A stretch of DNA of 64,000 nucleotides from Ancylostoma caninum (taxonomy: Eukaryota > Nematoda > Chromadorea > Rhabditida > Ancylostomatidae), in contig JBAJFG010000502.1 of the NCBI GenBank assembly GCA_037903475.1, positions 213,501 to 277,500 on the forward strand, given 5' to 3'. The notes beneath the pieces are model-generated. The model was not told where the DNA came from, ran no database searches, and saw only the letters and a program-made list of their open reading frames with translations. The translations under genes and the position numbers were made by a program. Numbering within the stretch: the stretch's first letter is position 1; each line of letters begins with the position of its first letter. Of this stretch, positions 1 to 10,900 are shown piece after piece.

Positions 1-305
1 CCTCTTCGTTATAAAACTGTCTTGCCCGTCTCCTTGCTTTTATACGGTCATGTAACCATAGGCCTATCTCACTCATTCCGACCTTGTTGAAAACAACTGT
101 CGGCAACTAACATGTCTGAACATGACAAACGTGGCCCAGAACTCCTTTGAATCAAGGTAAAAATCGAAATTTGCAACTATTCTGTACATAACTCGACGCG
201 CGGAACACGATGGTGTCGGTAGTTTTCGACGATAGTGGCTGGTTCTCTTGCACACACGCACACACGTACGTACACACACACATAAAATTCCAATTAATAT
301 TAACT
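1..305. other. No gene seen; short CA/ACGT-rich tract
   Basis: Nothing recognisable as a gene. A CA/ACGT-rich tract lies at about 250-282, directly before dispersed repeat R1. Confidence 0.5.
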
Positions 306-1004
306 ACTAGCTGCCGTACCCGGCTTCGCTCGGGTGTTTTACTACCTTGGCTACATCACACTGTTGAGGCCAATTACTGTCACCGATAAATCCATTAAAA
401 CATTGAAATCGCCGTAATTTTGGTGATCAGCACGTTAGCGATACCCAAGTGACCCTTCCCTATCGACTTATAGGCGAAAAGTTAGCAAAGCTATTTCGGT
501 GACATGAATTGATGCATTCGTACAAAGTGGTTGTCATATTCATATTCAGCTATATCGAGGAACCCCAGGAGGCATGTCTTCACCGCTTGATTAGGCAGAA
601 GAGCGAAAAATCAATAAGATCAATAAATCAATATTTCGTGCAAAATGGTTGCCATATGCGTGTTCAGCGTATTGAGAAACCCCAGTAGACATGTCATTGT
701 CCGTCCCCGAGCCAAAATGGAAAAAATCGATAAAATCAATAAATCAATATTTCGTGCGAAGCGGTTGTCGTATTCGTATTCAGCGTATCGAGAAACCCAA
801 GGAGACATGTGTTCACAGCTCCATTGGGCAGAAGAGCGAAAAATCGATAAAGACGATAAATCAATATTCCGTGCAAAATGCAAGGAATATTGATTTATCG
901 TCTCATGCAAAGGTTGCCATATGCGTGTTCAGCGTATTGAGAAACTCCAGTAGAGATGTCCTTGTCCGTTCCCGAGCGCTGCCACGTGCAGAAATTACAT
1001 ATTG
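306..1004 (+). repeat. Dispersed repeat R1, copy 1, with ~117-bp tandem units
   Basis: The block opens with a motif near CTAGCTGCCGTACCCGGCTT and is about 80% alike by eye to 61925-62905 at the other end of the window. Inside, a unit beginning GGTTGTCATATTC and including CAATAAATCAATATTTCG recurs at 529, 647, 763 and 912, giving a period of 116-118 bp; the last interval is lengthened by a palindrome at 852-902. The other copy ends in ACAAAC-rich sequence and a TATATA run, which is typical of non-LTR or SINE-like tails, but no reverse transcriptase is present. The class is therefore not settled. Confidence 0.75.
852..902. repeat. Perfect 19-bp-arm palindrome
   Basis: GACGATAAATCAATATTCC at 852-870 is followed after 13 bases by its exact reverse complement at 884-902. 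It lies within repeat R1 and looks like an inverted duplication of the tandem unit. Confidence 0.9.
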
Positions 1005-2226
1005 AATACGACTTTATCTGGGACTAATAAGTAGCTAAAGGAAGTTTGTAATTTATATGAGACGAGGAATGTTGAGCAAACTAGGATTGGAGCACTTTTT
1101 TAGTCGCCTGGCTTCAGGCGTGTTAACGCCTTTCTCGAATCTACAGCATACAATACATAGCACAGGAAGACCACCAACGGACATGGAGCAAGAGCGCCTC
1201 ACCAAACAGCCGTTCAAAGCAAATGGCCACAGATGTAACAATGAGCTTTTATGCGATCAGTCTCAGTGCCTCAATCAGTTTCATCCTTGCAAAGAAATTT
1301 TAAAAAAATAAAAATAAACATATACAAACTAGCCTTCATCAGCTTCTTTCTTTCTCCTCGTTCGAGCAGGCAGCAGGGCTGAATAGCGTATGTGATCTAG
1401 TGAAAATAATGCCACATTAGGAGCTGAAAACGCAGTAGAGCAAGGAATACCGTATATAGCAACAGCAGGATAGTGTTGTAATATATGTGAGACTGATGGA
1501 CTTCTTGCTTCTTACAGCACCCTTTAGTATTCTATTGGTCCTGTTTTATTCCTCGGACATCATTCTTTAGGCCTTTATTCCTAAATCACCCGAAGACAAT
1601 TCTATGGTTAACAATGAAGTTATGGCTACATCGCCGTTTGCAGATATAAATGACAGGTATAGTCCAACATAAAGAATATATGATTACCGTTCTCACAGTC
1701 AGGCGGCATCGGATTTCAGGGCTTTTTTTTGAAGCTGTCTTCGCAATCAATCGTTGCATCAAAAATGCACAAAGATGACGCATGAGTGCGGATAAAACCT
1801 TTCTGGAAGCTAATAAAGCTGTTAGGTTGTTGCAACAGTTCCCTGCCACGTAATCTCAGCCAGCCAAATTCTTTACGGAGCCGTTTTCTAACTTTAAATT
1901 CGAAACCATAAAAGAGGTGTTGTATTTATGTAAACAATGCGTGAAAAGTATTGACCGCCTGAAAAAGCGGCGCTGCAGCGCTTGCACTGAGAATGTAACA
2001 ACACACCCTATAGAAAAGTAGGAAGAAGCCTCACGAACTATGTTTCGTTGGCACTGTTTAAAGGCAGTGTCCAGGCAAAATTTTCGAGCATTCGGTTTCT
2101 GTGGTTCCTAGGCCAGTTTGGCTCCCTAATTCCAGATACGAAACTTACAGATCAAAAAACCCTCGGAAGAACCCTTTTCTGAGACCCCTCTTAACTGATT
2201 CGGACGAGATATCCGACGGCCCACTC
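1005..2226. other. Intergenic; no supported gene
   Basis: An 84-codon open frame (1057-1311, +) runs into an A-rich stretch with AATAAA-like motifs, but its protein resembles nothing I know. The opposite strand is open over much of the same stretch. I see no domain, splice structure or repeat boundary. Confidence 0.4.
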
Positions 2227-2851
2227 CTCAGGCATTCGGGCGCGAGTCCCGCCTGACAAAACGCCCCTTTTTTATTTTCGCGACAAAATCCGGTGCACCG
2301 GCGGGAGACACCATTTTGGTTTTATTGCGGGATTGAGCGGAAAATATTGCAGGATTGTGATCGTCACGTACGCCTCCAGCGAGGGGTATATAAGGGCATC
2401 AGTTTGTAGGTAGACCTCAGTCTACTTTCCGCCTCGGCGGAGAGTGGAGTCCTACGGGACTCGTCTGGCCCACTGAGGCCCGGTTGAAACCGTGGCCCGG
2501 TGCAGGAACCAGTCGAGATGCGTGGGGAGCGGTCGCGCGCAGATGCGGCTCGGATGCAGAAATGCGTCCTAATCCGCTAGTACCGGCCGACGTCGGCGGA
2601 TGGAGTGCGTGCGCTCCTGAACTCGGCGCGCATTTTTGCTTCCTTGTGCTTTTCAGTTCCGGGACAAAATTCGATCTCCTCTATCATGATGCTGGGTATC
2701 ATCGTCGGGACAAAATCCGGTCTCCCGCCGGAGCTCGCGGGACAAAATCAGGATGTTGCGGGAGAAAAACGCCCAGTTTTTGATGACTCCCGCTCACACT
2801 CGAGCGGGAGTCATGATTTTGTCAGGCGGGACTCGCGCCCGAATGTCTGAG
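2227..2851. mobile_element. Non-autonomous TIR element, 625 bp
   Basis: A 35-bp terminal inverted repeat bounds this block: CTCAGGCATTCGGGCGCGAG... at 2227-2261 and its reverse complement at 2817-2851, with one mismatch. The interior is GC-rich. It holds three GGGACAAAATC-type motifs, an internal hairpin of GACTCCCGCTC and GAGCGGGAGTC near 2787-2815, and a TATA-like GTATATAAGGGCATC at 2386. No transposase is encoded. I see no clear target-site duplication, so the superfamily is unassigned. Confidence 0.7.
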
Positions 2852-4529
2852 TCTCTCGTCAGAGAGGGCGCAGAGAAAATTTTCATCGATCGATAGCGCC
2901 CGTTGGCTGCTTCAGTTTTAGCTTCAATAAGTCATTTTCGTTTTCCTTTAGAGGTCCATATCACTGCTATAGCACTTTTTGAGCAGATTTGACAAGAAGA
3001 GGTAAATTTCGATTATTGCTGTTGTCGGCAATGTATGTTCGCAATGCAGAAACTGTCTTTCTCACAAAATAAGTTTTTCTTTTTCGCCGTTTCTTGGTAT
3101 CATGGTACATAACTAATTGATGTGAAAGTCGAGAATGATTACCAAATATTTAGCTGCTCGATCTACAGTATATGAATAACCCCTACTCCCCTACTCACCG
3201 CGTTTTGCTCACAGAAAGGCAGCTGATTTGGAGCTCCATGGTCGTTTTTCCGCCTTTGAGCTTGACTTTACCTCTTAAAAGTGGCCTCCGAGTAGTGATC
3301 ACCTTACTCACGTAGGCTATCCTGTCTTAGGCATCTCAAAGAAGAAGTCCTGCCATCCGTTCACAGCTCTACCAATTCGCTAGGAGCAGCCTTAATCAAA
3401 AGCTGGAACGAACTTGATGATCAACATTTGTGTGACATCGAAGTCGAACCTTCGCACCGTCCTTGTCGTGGTGGCATTTGAGCCAAAGGTGGCCCTATTG
3501 GCAAAGATTGCTGAAACTCACAATTACTTTGTACGATCCTCCCACACATTGCCGTAAAAGTTACATGGTTGCAGTTCTACTGCGTGCGCTGTAGTAGAAT
3601 AGGGGGTCAGTATTTCTCACGTACCCTGTGTGTATATGTATGTGTGTCATTATCAGCGCTCAATCCCGTAAATCCTTTATCGGATTTACTGCTTACGGAG
3701 TTCGGAACTTCTTGAATTCTGGCGCTATACAAGCCTCTAACTCCTAGATTTCTGGGGAATCAGCAGTAGTTAAGTAAACCCAATCCATACATGCTGTTTT
3801 TAACTCTCCAGTCTTTGCCACATTTCGGAATTCCCCTAACTTCCACCTTCCGACTTCCGGTCCTACGACGTATTTCCGCTCATTGCTGCTGTACATGCAC
3901 GTGGCGAACGTGAAGGCGAATTCTATACACTTAGTCTATGCAATAACAGATTATTAGTCTATACAATAACGGAATATTCAGGAGTAGACATGAGCGCTAT
4001 GTTCGGCATCTGGTGGCAAAGAAACTGAAGTGCCAAAAACCGCTGAAAAAGGAGAGCAATGTCTTAGTACGCATTCGCATTCAAATGTTTCCACATCCAG
4101 TCAAAAATTCAGAAGGAAACTTGAGAAAACTGTGTTTAGAAGAAGAAATCACTCAATGAGCTATTCCGCGAACTAGAGATATCATTGAAAAAAGCTACGC
4201 TCAGAAATGGTCATCAGCAACAGGATGAGAGTGAAGAAGAAATGTGCTCGCGTTGATTGATATGATTAAGTTGTAATAAACAGTATATCTGCTTACATAT
4301 AAGACAGTGCCAACAAAATTTTTGCACAAAACACTTCTGACGAAGGAGAAAGTGTTCAAGATGACGCACTGACACAAAGTTAGTTCTGCTCAACGGGGTG
4401 AAATATAGTGGAATTATGGGCCCTCATTCACAAAAACCTTCTTATCTTGCCACAACTGTAATCAACGGAAACCGAGTTAGTATATATTTGAGACGTGCCA
4501 TTAAGTTTATATTACAAGATTTATTTTAC
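2852..4529. other. Intergenic; no supported gene
   Basis: No open frame or exon I can support. A short direct duplication of a TTAGTCTATRCAATAAC motif sits at about 3929-3970. Confidence 0.4.
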
Positions 4530-5043
4530 TAGCGCCCCTTCGGGACGCTAGAAAGTGGGGTGGGACAACCACTTGAGGCATGTACAAAAGCTTCACACGT
4601 GCGAAATGCTTAGAAAATTAGCAAATAAGCAAAACTAATCATTAGCTGAGCTCAAATACAAAATCTTCCCTATAAATTGCGTATATCTACGGATCTGGCT
4701 GCCTCTTCAACGTCGGGCTTGGATTCTTATCGCAATCCTAACCGTGCTTGCAAATTCTTAATCGCGCACCCACATGTAAAGCTAATTTCCGATGCAATGA
4801 CACTACCTACTTTTTATCACATTTTTACATGCCTATGGACCCGTTATGAGCGGCCACTTCCAACCCCGCGGAGAGGTATCTTTCACATGGCTTTAGTACT
4901 TGTGAACAACACAGTGTAACCAATGCCGTGCGAATCATCACCTGAAATGATTCATGTTTCACGGTGCTAAGATAGTCCAACTGATGAGCTTCTGCTTCAA
5001 TACACAGGAAGGAAGAAGAGGTGGTCGAATGAAGCACAAATGA

Positions 5044-5945
5044 GTGCCTAACGTGCCCCTACTTTTTCCCCCATTATTGGGCCACGGCGGACCCATTCTC
5101 CATCCGTGGACGCTTATGCTACCGTTTTCTCCACTAAGGGAATCATGCAGACTCACTCTATCCGTAAACCTCAGTGGCGGACGCAGAAAGTGGGTGGGAG
5201 GAGGGGGGGCGTGGGAAAAAAGTGGGGTCTCCGCCGTTTTGGGGACCCAGACGGGAAATAAAATTAATAAAAGCATTATTTATAATAATAAATAATTAAT
5301 AAAATTGTATCAAAAATAATAATAATAAACAATTAGAAATAAACTAATACAAGAGTTATTTGTGTTGTAAAGTAATTACAAAAATTTGGCGACCAATTCT
5401 AGAGGGGGGCGCCCCCCCCGGCCCCCCTTCCCTGCGTCCGCCACTGTCGCACCCGTATCTAGGCGCTTTCCCCACTTCTGGGCCAGGGAAGACCCATTCT
5501 CCATTCATGGATCTGTATCCTGGCGTTCCTCCCACCATTGGGCCAGGGCAGACCCAATCCATCGGTGGGACCCGTGTCCCAGCGCTTTCCCCAATATTGG
5601 GCCCCCTGCGGACCCATTCTCCATCGATTGACCCGTATCCTGGCCTTTTCCCCACCATTGGGCCAGGGCAGACCTAATCCATCGGTGGGGCCCGTGTCCC
5701 AGCGCTTTCCCCAATATTGGGCCCCCTGCGGACCCATTCTCCATCGATTGACCCGTATCCTGGCCTTTTCCCCACTATTGGGCCATGGCGGACCCTTTCT
5801 CCATCGATGGATCCGTACCCTGCCGTTTTCCCACTGTTGGGCCCCGGCGTACTCTTTTCGATCGGTGGACACCGATCCTGATGTTTTTCTGAACTATGGG
5901 CCCCGGCACATCAGTCCGTCATCAGTGCACCCGCACTCTTTGTAA
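5044..5945 (+). repeat. Minisatellite array, ~60-bp unit (R2 array)
   Basis: Degenerate tandem units of about 60 bp carry the core CCCCANNNTTGGGCC...GGCGGACCCATTCTCCATC. Between 5538 and 5770 pairs of units form a near-perfect 120-bp higher-order repeat. The array is split by a MITE at 5172-5446. Apparent open frames of 100-137 codons across it result from the period being a multiple of three and are not genes. The same array family is at 26824-27690 (inverted) and 59040-59945. Confidence 0.85.
5172..5446. mobile_element. Small TIR element (MITE) in the R2 array
   Basis: CAGTGGCGGACGCAG at 5172-5186 is matched by its exact reverse complement ending at 5446. The inner TIR continues as a G-rich run on the left and C-rich run on the right, and the middle is AT-rich (AATAAT repeats). 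The CAGTGGCGGA end is reminiscent of hAT-type non-autonomous elements, but flanking 8-bp duplications are not evident. Confidence 0.7.
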
Positions 5946-6560
5946 ATCCTGAAAAAAAAAATGGAAGAAAGAAAATATTTAGAAAGTTTAATCAGTTGCA
6001 CAACTGCTTCCAGAAAATGTCACAACAGCTTAAAATGACGTGTTCTTCGTTCGTTCATCCTGTGTATTTGATTGCACTGCCTAAAACAGACGGATCCTCA
6101 AGCTGTATAATCCCTACGGGACCTCAATAACGAGAGGTGCGCAAAGAGCACATCCTACATAAGGAATCCGATTGAATCCTATCGCTACTGCCTCGACTCA
6201 TCCGTCCGAAGTGATTCACGTCCAGCATCCCAAGACTGAGTGCAGTTACTGACAAAGCTCCATCAGAGGGGCTCCTCTGCTCCGTACATTGCTGCTATGC
6301 ATCGTCAAATCGTTGTAAACACTGTCTCGCCCGGAGGGTTCGAGACCGCTAGCCGCTGGTCCCACCGCGAAATCCCGAATGCACCCGACTTCTACCACGT
6401 CTATGCACTTATGACGAAACACCGGCCGAGAGCTCCGTCAGCTGCGCATCCTCGCGAGCCACAGTATAATCGAGCCTCACGGCTAAATCATGCGATCACG
6501 TGCTATTCCCCCTACGCCTGCACTCTAGAAAATTTTGCACTACCATGATTTATATAAGAG

Positions 6561-7466
6561 GATTTTCAAATAACGGATCAGATATATAGTGTTACCTACA
6601 ACTTCTTCTCTTACACGTTCATTAACCTGAAAAAAAGCGTGAATTATCACCTCGACCTCCTGTTTTCCAAAATCTGCGGTTGCACATTTTGGAAAACCGC
6701 TCTCTATCAGAATAAGTTCAGATCATGGAAATCCAAGTTCCCCATTGCGTTTTGGCAGACCATCGTCTGCAACAATTTTCGGCTGCAAAGCGCCCCGTCG
6801 CTTCCATGAAGTTTTGTCACCAATTAATTAGTGAAGACTGGCGATATGGTGTGCCGCACTTTTTTGTTTTATTGTTATTTCTATTATTTTACAATTACGA
6901 TTATCAACATCATTTTGCACAGGGCAGTATATACAACGCAATAATTCCAATGCATTCTTCTCTAGTTGTCGTGGTTGGAAATCAGCCGAGGTCAGAATTC
7001 CGAGCTTCTGTGGACCATTAAGCAGTTTGTTGATTGTAACATCATGTAACATATGGCAGATTGTAACATCATGCTGGGCGAGCCTTCTAACCGTATACGT
7101 CGTCATCTTGGCCCGAAATTAATAAGTGCCACACAAAAGGTTCAAAAGTTGAAAGTGATTACCTGGATTCGCCTGGGATCTCCACCACAGCACCGTTGAG
7201 TGTGTAAAATGAGCCACCTAGCTGATAAGAGAGAGATAGCTGATAATGGAGAGATTGCAGAGTAGTGCAATGCAATAGTAAAGACTTTCACCACATTTCA
7301 AGATGAAGTTGGTCTGCATTTTGTGCACCATTGATCTGGTAAGTGGTGGCTCCCATCGAATTCCTCCCGTAGCCAATTTATGTTTGGGTTGTGAAATAGT
7401 CTTGCGGCGTCAAGATATAGCACAGCACATAACGTCAACTTCAACTTCATATTCATCACGATTCAC
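6561..7466. other. Intergenic; no supported gene
   Basis: Open frames of 60-98 codons occur on both strands but show no domain. A small exon-like start at 7303-7338 (+), MKLVCILCTIDL followed by GTAAGT, overlaps the opposite-strand candidate exon region and is not supported further. Confidence 0.35.
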
Positions 7467-7793
7467 TCATCTCTTAGTGAATATGAAACATTCTGCTCCT
7501 TCTGTCTTGCCGTTGAGACGTTGAAGGAACAGCATCGTGCTCAGCAGTATCTTTCTAATTTGATTCGACATTTCCTGATTTGACACCTTGGACAACCCGT
7601 CCAACAGCAGCCTCACTGACACTGCTGTATTTGTGACTATTTCGGGATGGGCAGGGTATTCTTCACAATTATGAACCTTTACTCTCTTGTTAGTTGCGAA
7701 GCAGAAAACGAGGTTATTACCAGCTTCAATGGCTAATGATTTGGCGGGATTGCCTTCTTCAGAGCTGTAGTACTGATCCGGAATGCACTGCCG
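7467..7793 (-). CDS. Possible last exon of an unknown host gene
   Basis: On the minus strand a stop-free frame of 108 codons runs from an AG acceptor-like site just above 7793 to a TGA at 7467-7469. It encodes a soluble-looking peptide including the stretches SLAIEAGNNLVFCF and AVSVRLLLDGLSKVSNQEM. It has no early methionine, which fits an internal or terminal exon and not a complete gene. I recognise no domain and could not find upstream exons with confidence; the region just above is followed by the mariner insertion at 8030. Chance openness of this length is possible. Confidence 0.25.
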   Translation of the reverse strand, partial: RQCIPDQYYSSEEGNPAKSLAIEAGNNLVFCFATNKRVKVHNCEEYPAHPEIVTNTAVSVRLLLDGLSKVSNQEMSNQIRKILLSTMLFLQRLNGKTEGAECFIFTKR

Positions 7794-8029
7794 CTAGCTG
7801 CCACAAACGAGCTAATCGACAATCGATCACACAATAGATTTGCGGTGAGCTCACTCTCGCATAACTTCACGAAAATAAACGAATTGTAGGTCAGAGGAAA
7901 GCGTATGTGATATTGTGCCAACCACATATAAAGCGAAATGGATGTGCAATGGTACTTCAGAAAACAAGCGCTAAATGAGACGCCAATACTTTACAGCCAC
8001 CCTATACATGACCATTAAATACTGAAATA

Positions 8030-8176
8030 TTAGGTTGTCGGTTTTTGAAACAGCAGTTTTCTTGACTTTTCAAAAACAGGAAAGTACATTAAGAATAAAG
8101 TAGAATTAAGTATAAACCACCATCACGTCCTACCACTCTTCGCCTGTTTCGGAAAGCCTTTCGATGCCCTCTGCAT
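8030..8176 (-). mobile_element. Mariner 1, 3' end fragment (TIR plus transposase C-terminus)
   Basis: TTAGGTTGTCGGTTTTTGAA starts at 8030 after a TA and has the form of a mariner terminal repeat. Read on the minus strand, about 8130-8176 encodes a peptide like the mariner transposase C-terminus (GIERLSETGEEW then stop). The rest of the same transposase resumes at 24285, directly beyond element A. The two halves are joined by element A's target-site duplication TGCAT (8172-8176 and 24285-24289). The far TIR was not found, so the other end is truncated or diverged. Confidence 0.75.
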
Positions 8177-8632
8177 TCTAAATAACTGTAAATAGAAAAT
8201 CTGCTTTAGCCATAGTGTAAGTCTCCTTTTCTTTTTGCTTTGGATTCCAAGCTAAATGCCTTAGATTCTACTTAGTGTAATGTAGTTATTCCCATGCCTA
8301 TCGTTAAATCTTTGTTTTCAGACCGGTGAACTTCGGCCGCGTATAAGGGCCTGTATCAGGAGAGGAGGAGCCCAATCGAGGACGTCAATGGAGCAGAGAG
8401 GTCAACGTCTGGGCACCACCACGTCTTCGCCCGTGCCGTCTATTCGCTCCATGTCCTGGCCGAACGTTCATGGCCGTCTTCTATATTTGTGTCGCTCATA
8501 ATCCTCTTGCCTTCTGTATTTGATGTGAATAAGGATAAATTCTGAGTAATGAGAATCTTGTGTTTGGTATGCCAGAGGCTATTTTTGGGATTAAAATGGT
8601 ACGATCATAAAGAGGGTGATCGTATCTATTAC
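8177..8632 (+). repeat. Element A, 5' LTR
   Basis: 456 bp, repeated at 22561-22868 plus 24136-24284. Aside from one rearranged patch near 8335-8360 the two LTRs differ at only a handful of sites. The first base pair is TC where the 3' LTR has TG, and the LTR ends in TTAC, so this is not a strict TG...CA type. TGCAT precedes it and follows the 3' LTR. Confidence 0.92.
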
Positions 8633-8650
8633 TGGTAGCAGCGAGTGCGG
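8633..8650 (+). promoter_or_regulatory. Element A primer binding site
   Basis: TGGTAGCAGCGAGTGCGG begins immediately after the LTR with the TGG expected for pairing to a tRNA 3' CCA. I could not assign the tRNA. Confidence 0.7.
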
Positions 8651-9706
8651 CCTCATAGTAGCCCGCGACTTCACCGAACCTTTCCTCTTCTTAGAAAATG
8701 GTGTCCTCCTGAGGTTAGCTCAGGAGATGACCGGTTTAAGCCTCAACCGGGGGTAAGTGAAACTGGGTAAACTAGCTGGGTGTAGCTTAGAGGTGCGCAA
8801 CTCTTCAGCTAAGAATCCCCCTATTTTCTCCTCTTTCACTACCTTATTGTGTGCGTTGTTCGGTGATTTTCTCCTGTGTTTTGGTGTGATATGCAAGACG
8901 AAACGGCCATAGGAGATCTCCTAGGAACTTTTATCCTCGTTACCGCCAGGGACCAGGAGCATAAAACTATTTTTCACCTTAAAATGGAAAGTGCACGTAT
9001 TTTTTCGCAAATTTGTACTCATTTTCGGTAAAAATCACACATTTTCGCACATCCTTGCAAAGAAATCCTCTCTCCTTGCATTATTTTTTTTCTGGCGTGA
9101 TCTTTTATCCTTTCTATGCCTCATTTGAATAAGAAAATTTTCCACTGCCTTTCAAATTTTGAATTTTACGTGGGCTCAAGTAAACAAAATCGTCCATGCA
9201 AAGGCATAAAGAGCTTCTTTGTCCATGAACACGTTTCGCCCCGAAACTTTCCCACTTGCGGCTGAATCTTTGCAAGCACTGCTCTCTTTGTCCGCGGTAA
9301 ACAAAGTACTCTGCACGGACCAGTCTGCTCTCGCCAAGAATTTGAATTTCTGCCATTCATGTGCTGTGCTCATGCAAAACAAAGAGCTTTTCCCATGAAA
9401 GATAGCATCTCCGAGCAGTCCTTTCAAAGTTCACTGGTGAAAAAAGCTTCTTTATCTGCGACCCCATCTGGCAACATCTTGCCAGTGGGAAACTTGGAGC
9501 ATCGGCGCGAACAAAGAGGGGGCGTAATCGAGAACTGTATATAGAGCCCTCGCCATCAAGTGCCTCATCCAGTGCTCGGCGACTGCCATCTACAGTGACC
9601 TCGCTGCGGAGAAGCAACGCCTTCTCCTATTGCCTTCATCATCAGTCGTCCAGTAACCCGCTCTCAAACCAACTCCAGGGAAACCTCCAGCTCATCCCAT
9701 TCTTCG
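8651..9706 (+). other. Element A leader
   Basis: No gene is seen between the primer binding site and Gag. Open frames at 9114-9617 on the minus strand have no recognisable product. Confidence 0.6.
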
Positions 9707-10597
9707 TTGCCTCAGCTCATCCCATCTGATACTCCTGCTGTCATCGTCGGTGGAGGGATGTCCCCACCCGACGGTGACTCGTCTCATGCTTCCGTTCTTG
9801 GCGGCCTGACCCTCGGGCAGCTCGCACCCAAAAATATTGTTTTACAGGTTCGGAGCAAGACTTTGAGTCATGGTTTCGACGATTCGAGGATCTGGTACGA
9901 ATGGTCAATCCACCCCTACCAGAGCAACTGAAGACCAATACTTTGGTCGGATTTCTGGAAGGCGAAGCAAGGGACCTTGTGGACGAGATGCCCGATTAGG
10001 ACAAAAACTCGTATGTTAGAATTGTTGAATTGCTTCGTTCGCATTTTGAATCGCAACACTTTCGCAGCTTAGCCAGGCAACAGCTGTCTGACTGTAAGCA
10101 ATCACAGTCTGAATCAGCTCGCGATTTTGCAGAACGCATCAAAAAGTTAGTCAAAAAAGTGACTAGAGGACAGTCTAAAAATGCCCAAAATGAAAGATTA
10201 TTGGAAGAATTTTCAGACAGGCTGAAGCCCACTCTTCGTTTCCATGTCAAGGCAGCCAATCTGGCGACTTTTGATGATGCAGTGGTAAAAGCAATTACTT
10301 ATGAATCACTTTTGGCTGATGTGGCGAATTCAATTAGTATTATTCCAGCCAGTCAGCCGAGACGATTTTCAGCAGAGTCGACCGTATACCCAAAATCCAA
10401 GGGAGTCATCCGGTTACGGTAGAACGCGCCCTCAGCAGGGAACCCCAGCAGCGTAATGATAGGCGCGATTCGTCAAACGTTTTGGCAGTAGAACAGGCAT
10501 CCATACCAGACGCCACTAATCCTGCGGAACTTTCCATCATGGAGCAAAAAGATGCTCACATTGCCGCTCTCATTGAGAGAAACAACGCGTTAGCAGA
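9707..10597 (+). pseudogene. Element A Gag, disrupted
   Basis: The frame beginning at 9707 (MPQLIPSDTPAVIVGGG) gives the N-terminus. Near 9838 the reading shifts to a second frame that runs to 10420, with one TAG at 9997-9999. The protein has Ty3-type Gag features: FESWFRRFEDLV, ALVGFLEGEARDL-like helices, then SARDFAERIKKLVKKV and AQNERLLEEFSDRLKP. A short coiled-coil-like segment (AHIAALIERNNALADL) near 10550-10597 ends it. No CCHC zinc knuckle is visible. It would assemble the particle. The copy is dead because of the frameshifts and the stop. Confidence 0.85.
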
Positions 10598-10900
10598 CTT
10601 AAGGGGCTTTCATACATTTGCCGCGGCGGCGCCGCCGCCGCGGCAAAAGTGGGTGCGCGGCAAAAGTTGCCGCCGAGCGGCATGCCGCGCTTTCACACAA
10701 ACGTCGCCCAGCGACAAAATACCCCCTCGACCATTCCTTGCCGCTTGCCGCTGGGCGACGTCGCCGGGCGGCGCCGCGGCAAAAAAGTAAACAAGCTCTT
10801 GTCGCGGCAACGTCGCCGCGGCGCCGCCGCCGCGACGTCGCCGGCCTATGCTTAACCATGGGCGACTGCCGCCGCGGCAAATGTATGAAAGCCACTTTAG
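10598..10900. mobile_element. GC-rich foldback insert in element A
   Basis: A roughly 30-bp terminal inverted repeat (GGCTTTCATACATTTGCCGC at the left and its reverse complement at the right, two mismatches in the outer bases) bounds about 303 bp built almost entirely from GCGGCGCCGCCGCGGCAA-type blocks in both orientations. It could fold into one long hairpin. It separates the Gag coiled coil from the glycoprotein leader, so it appears to be a MITE-like insertion and not part of the element. Open frames over it are compositional artefacts. Confidence 0.75.

Larger units (their letters stand above)
4530..6560 (+). repeat. Dispersed repeat R2, copy 1 (head, flank, 60-bp array, tail module)
   Basis: Four modules recur elsewhere in the window. 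The head at about 4530-4575 (CTTCGGGACGCTAGAAAGTG) recurs inverted at 28145-28190 and 50420-50470. A flank at about 4650-4970 recurs at 60190-60520 and, inverted, near 50080-50165. A minisatellite fills 5044-5945, and a tail module at 6240-6560 recurs inverted at 49430-49620 and 58260-58560. Short frames in the flank and tail are similar between copies. These could be remnants of a coding element, but I cannot name a protein. Confidence 0.65.

Noticed and set aside
5044..5945. CRISPR-like spaced repeats
   Set aside because: Units are contiguous and degenerate with no unique spacers, in a eukaryotic repeat; it is a minisatellite. The same applies to 26824-27690 and 59040-59945.
5356..5945. Open frames of 100-137 codons on both strands
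   Set aside because: They result from a 60-bp period divisible by three, giving repeats in every frame.
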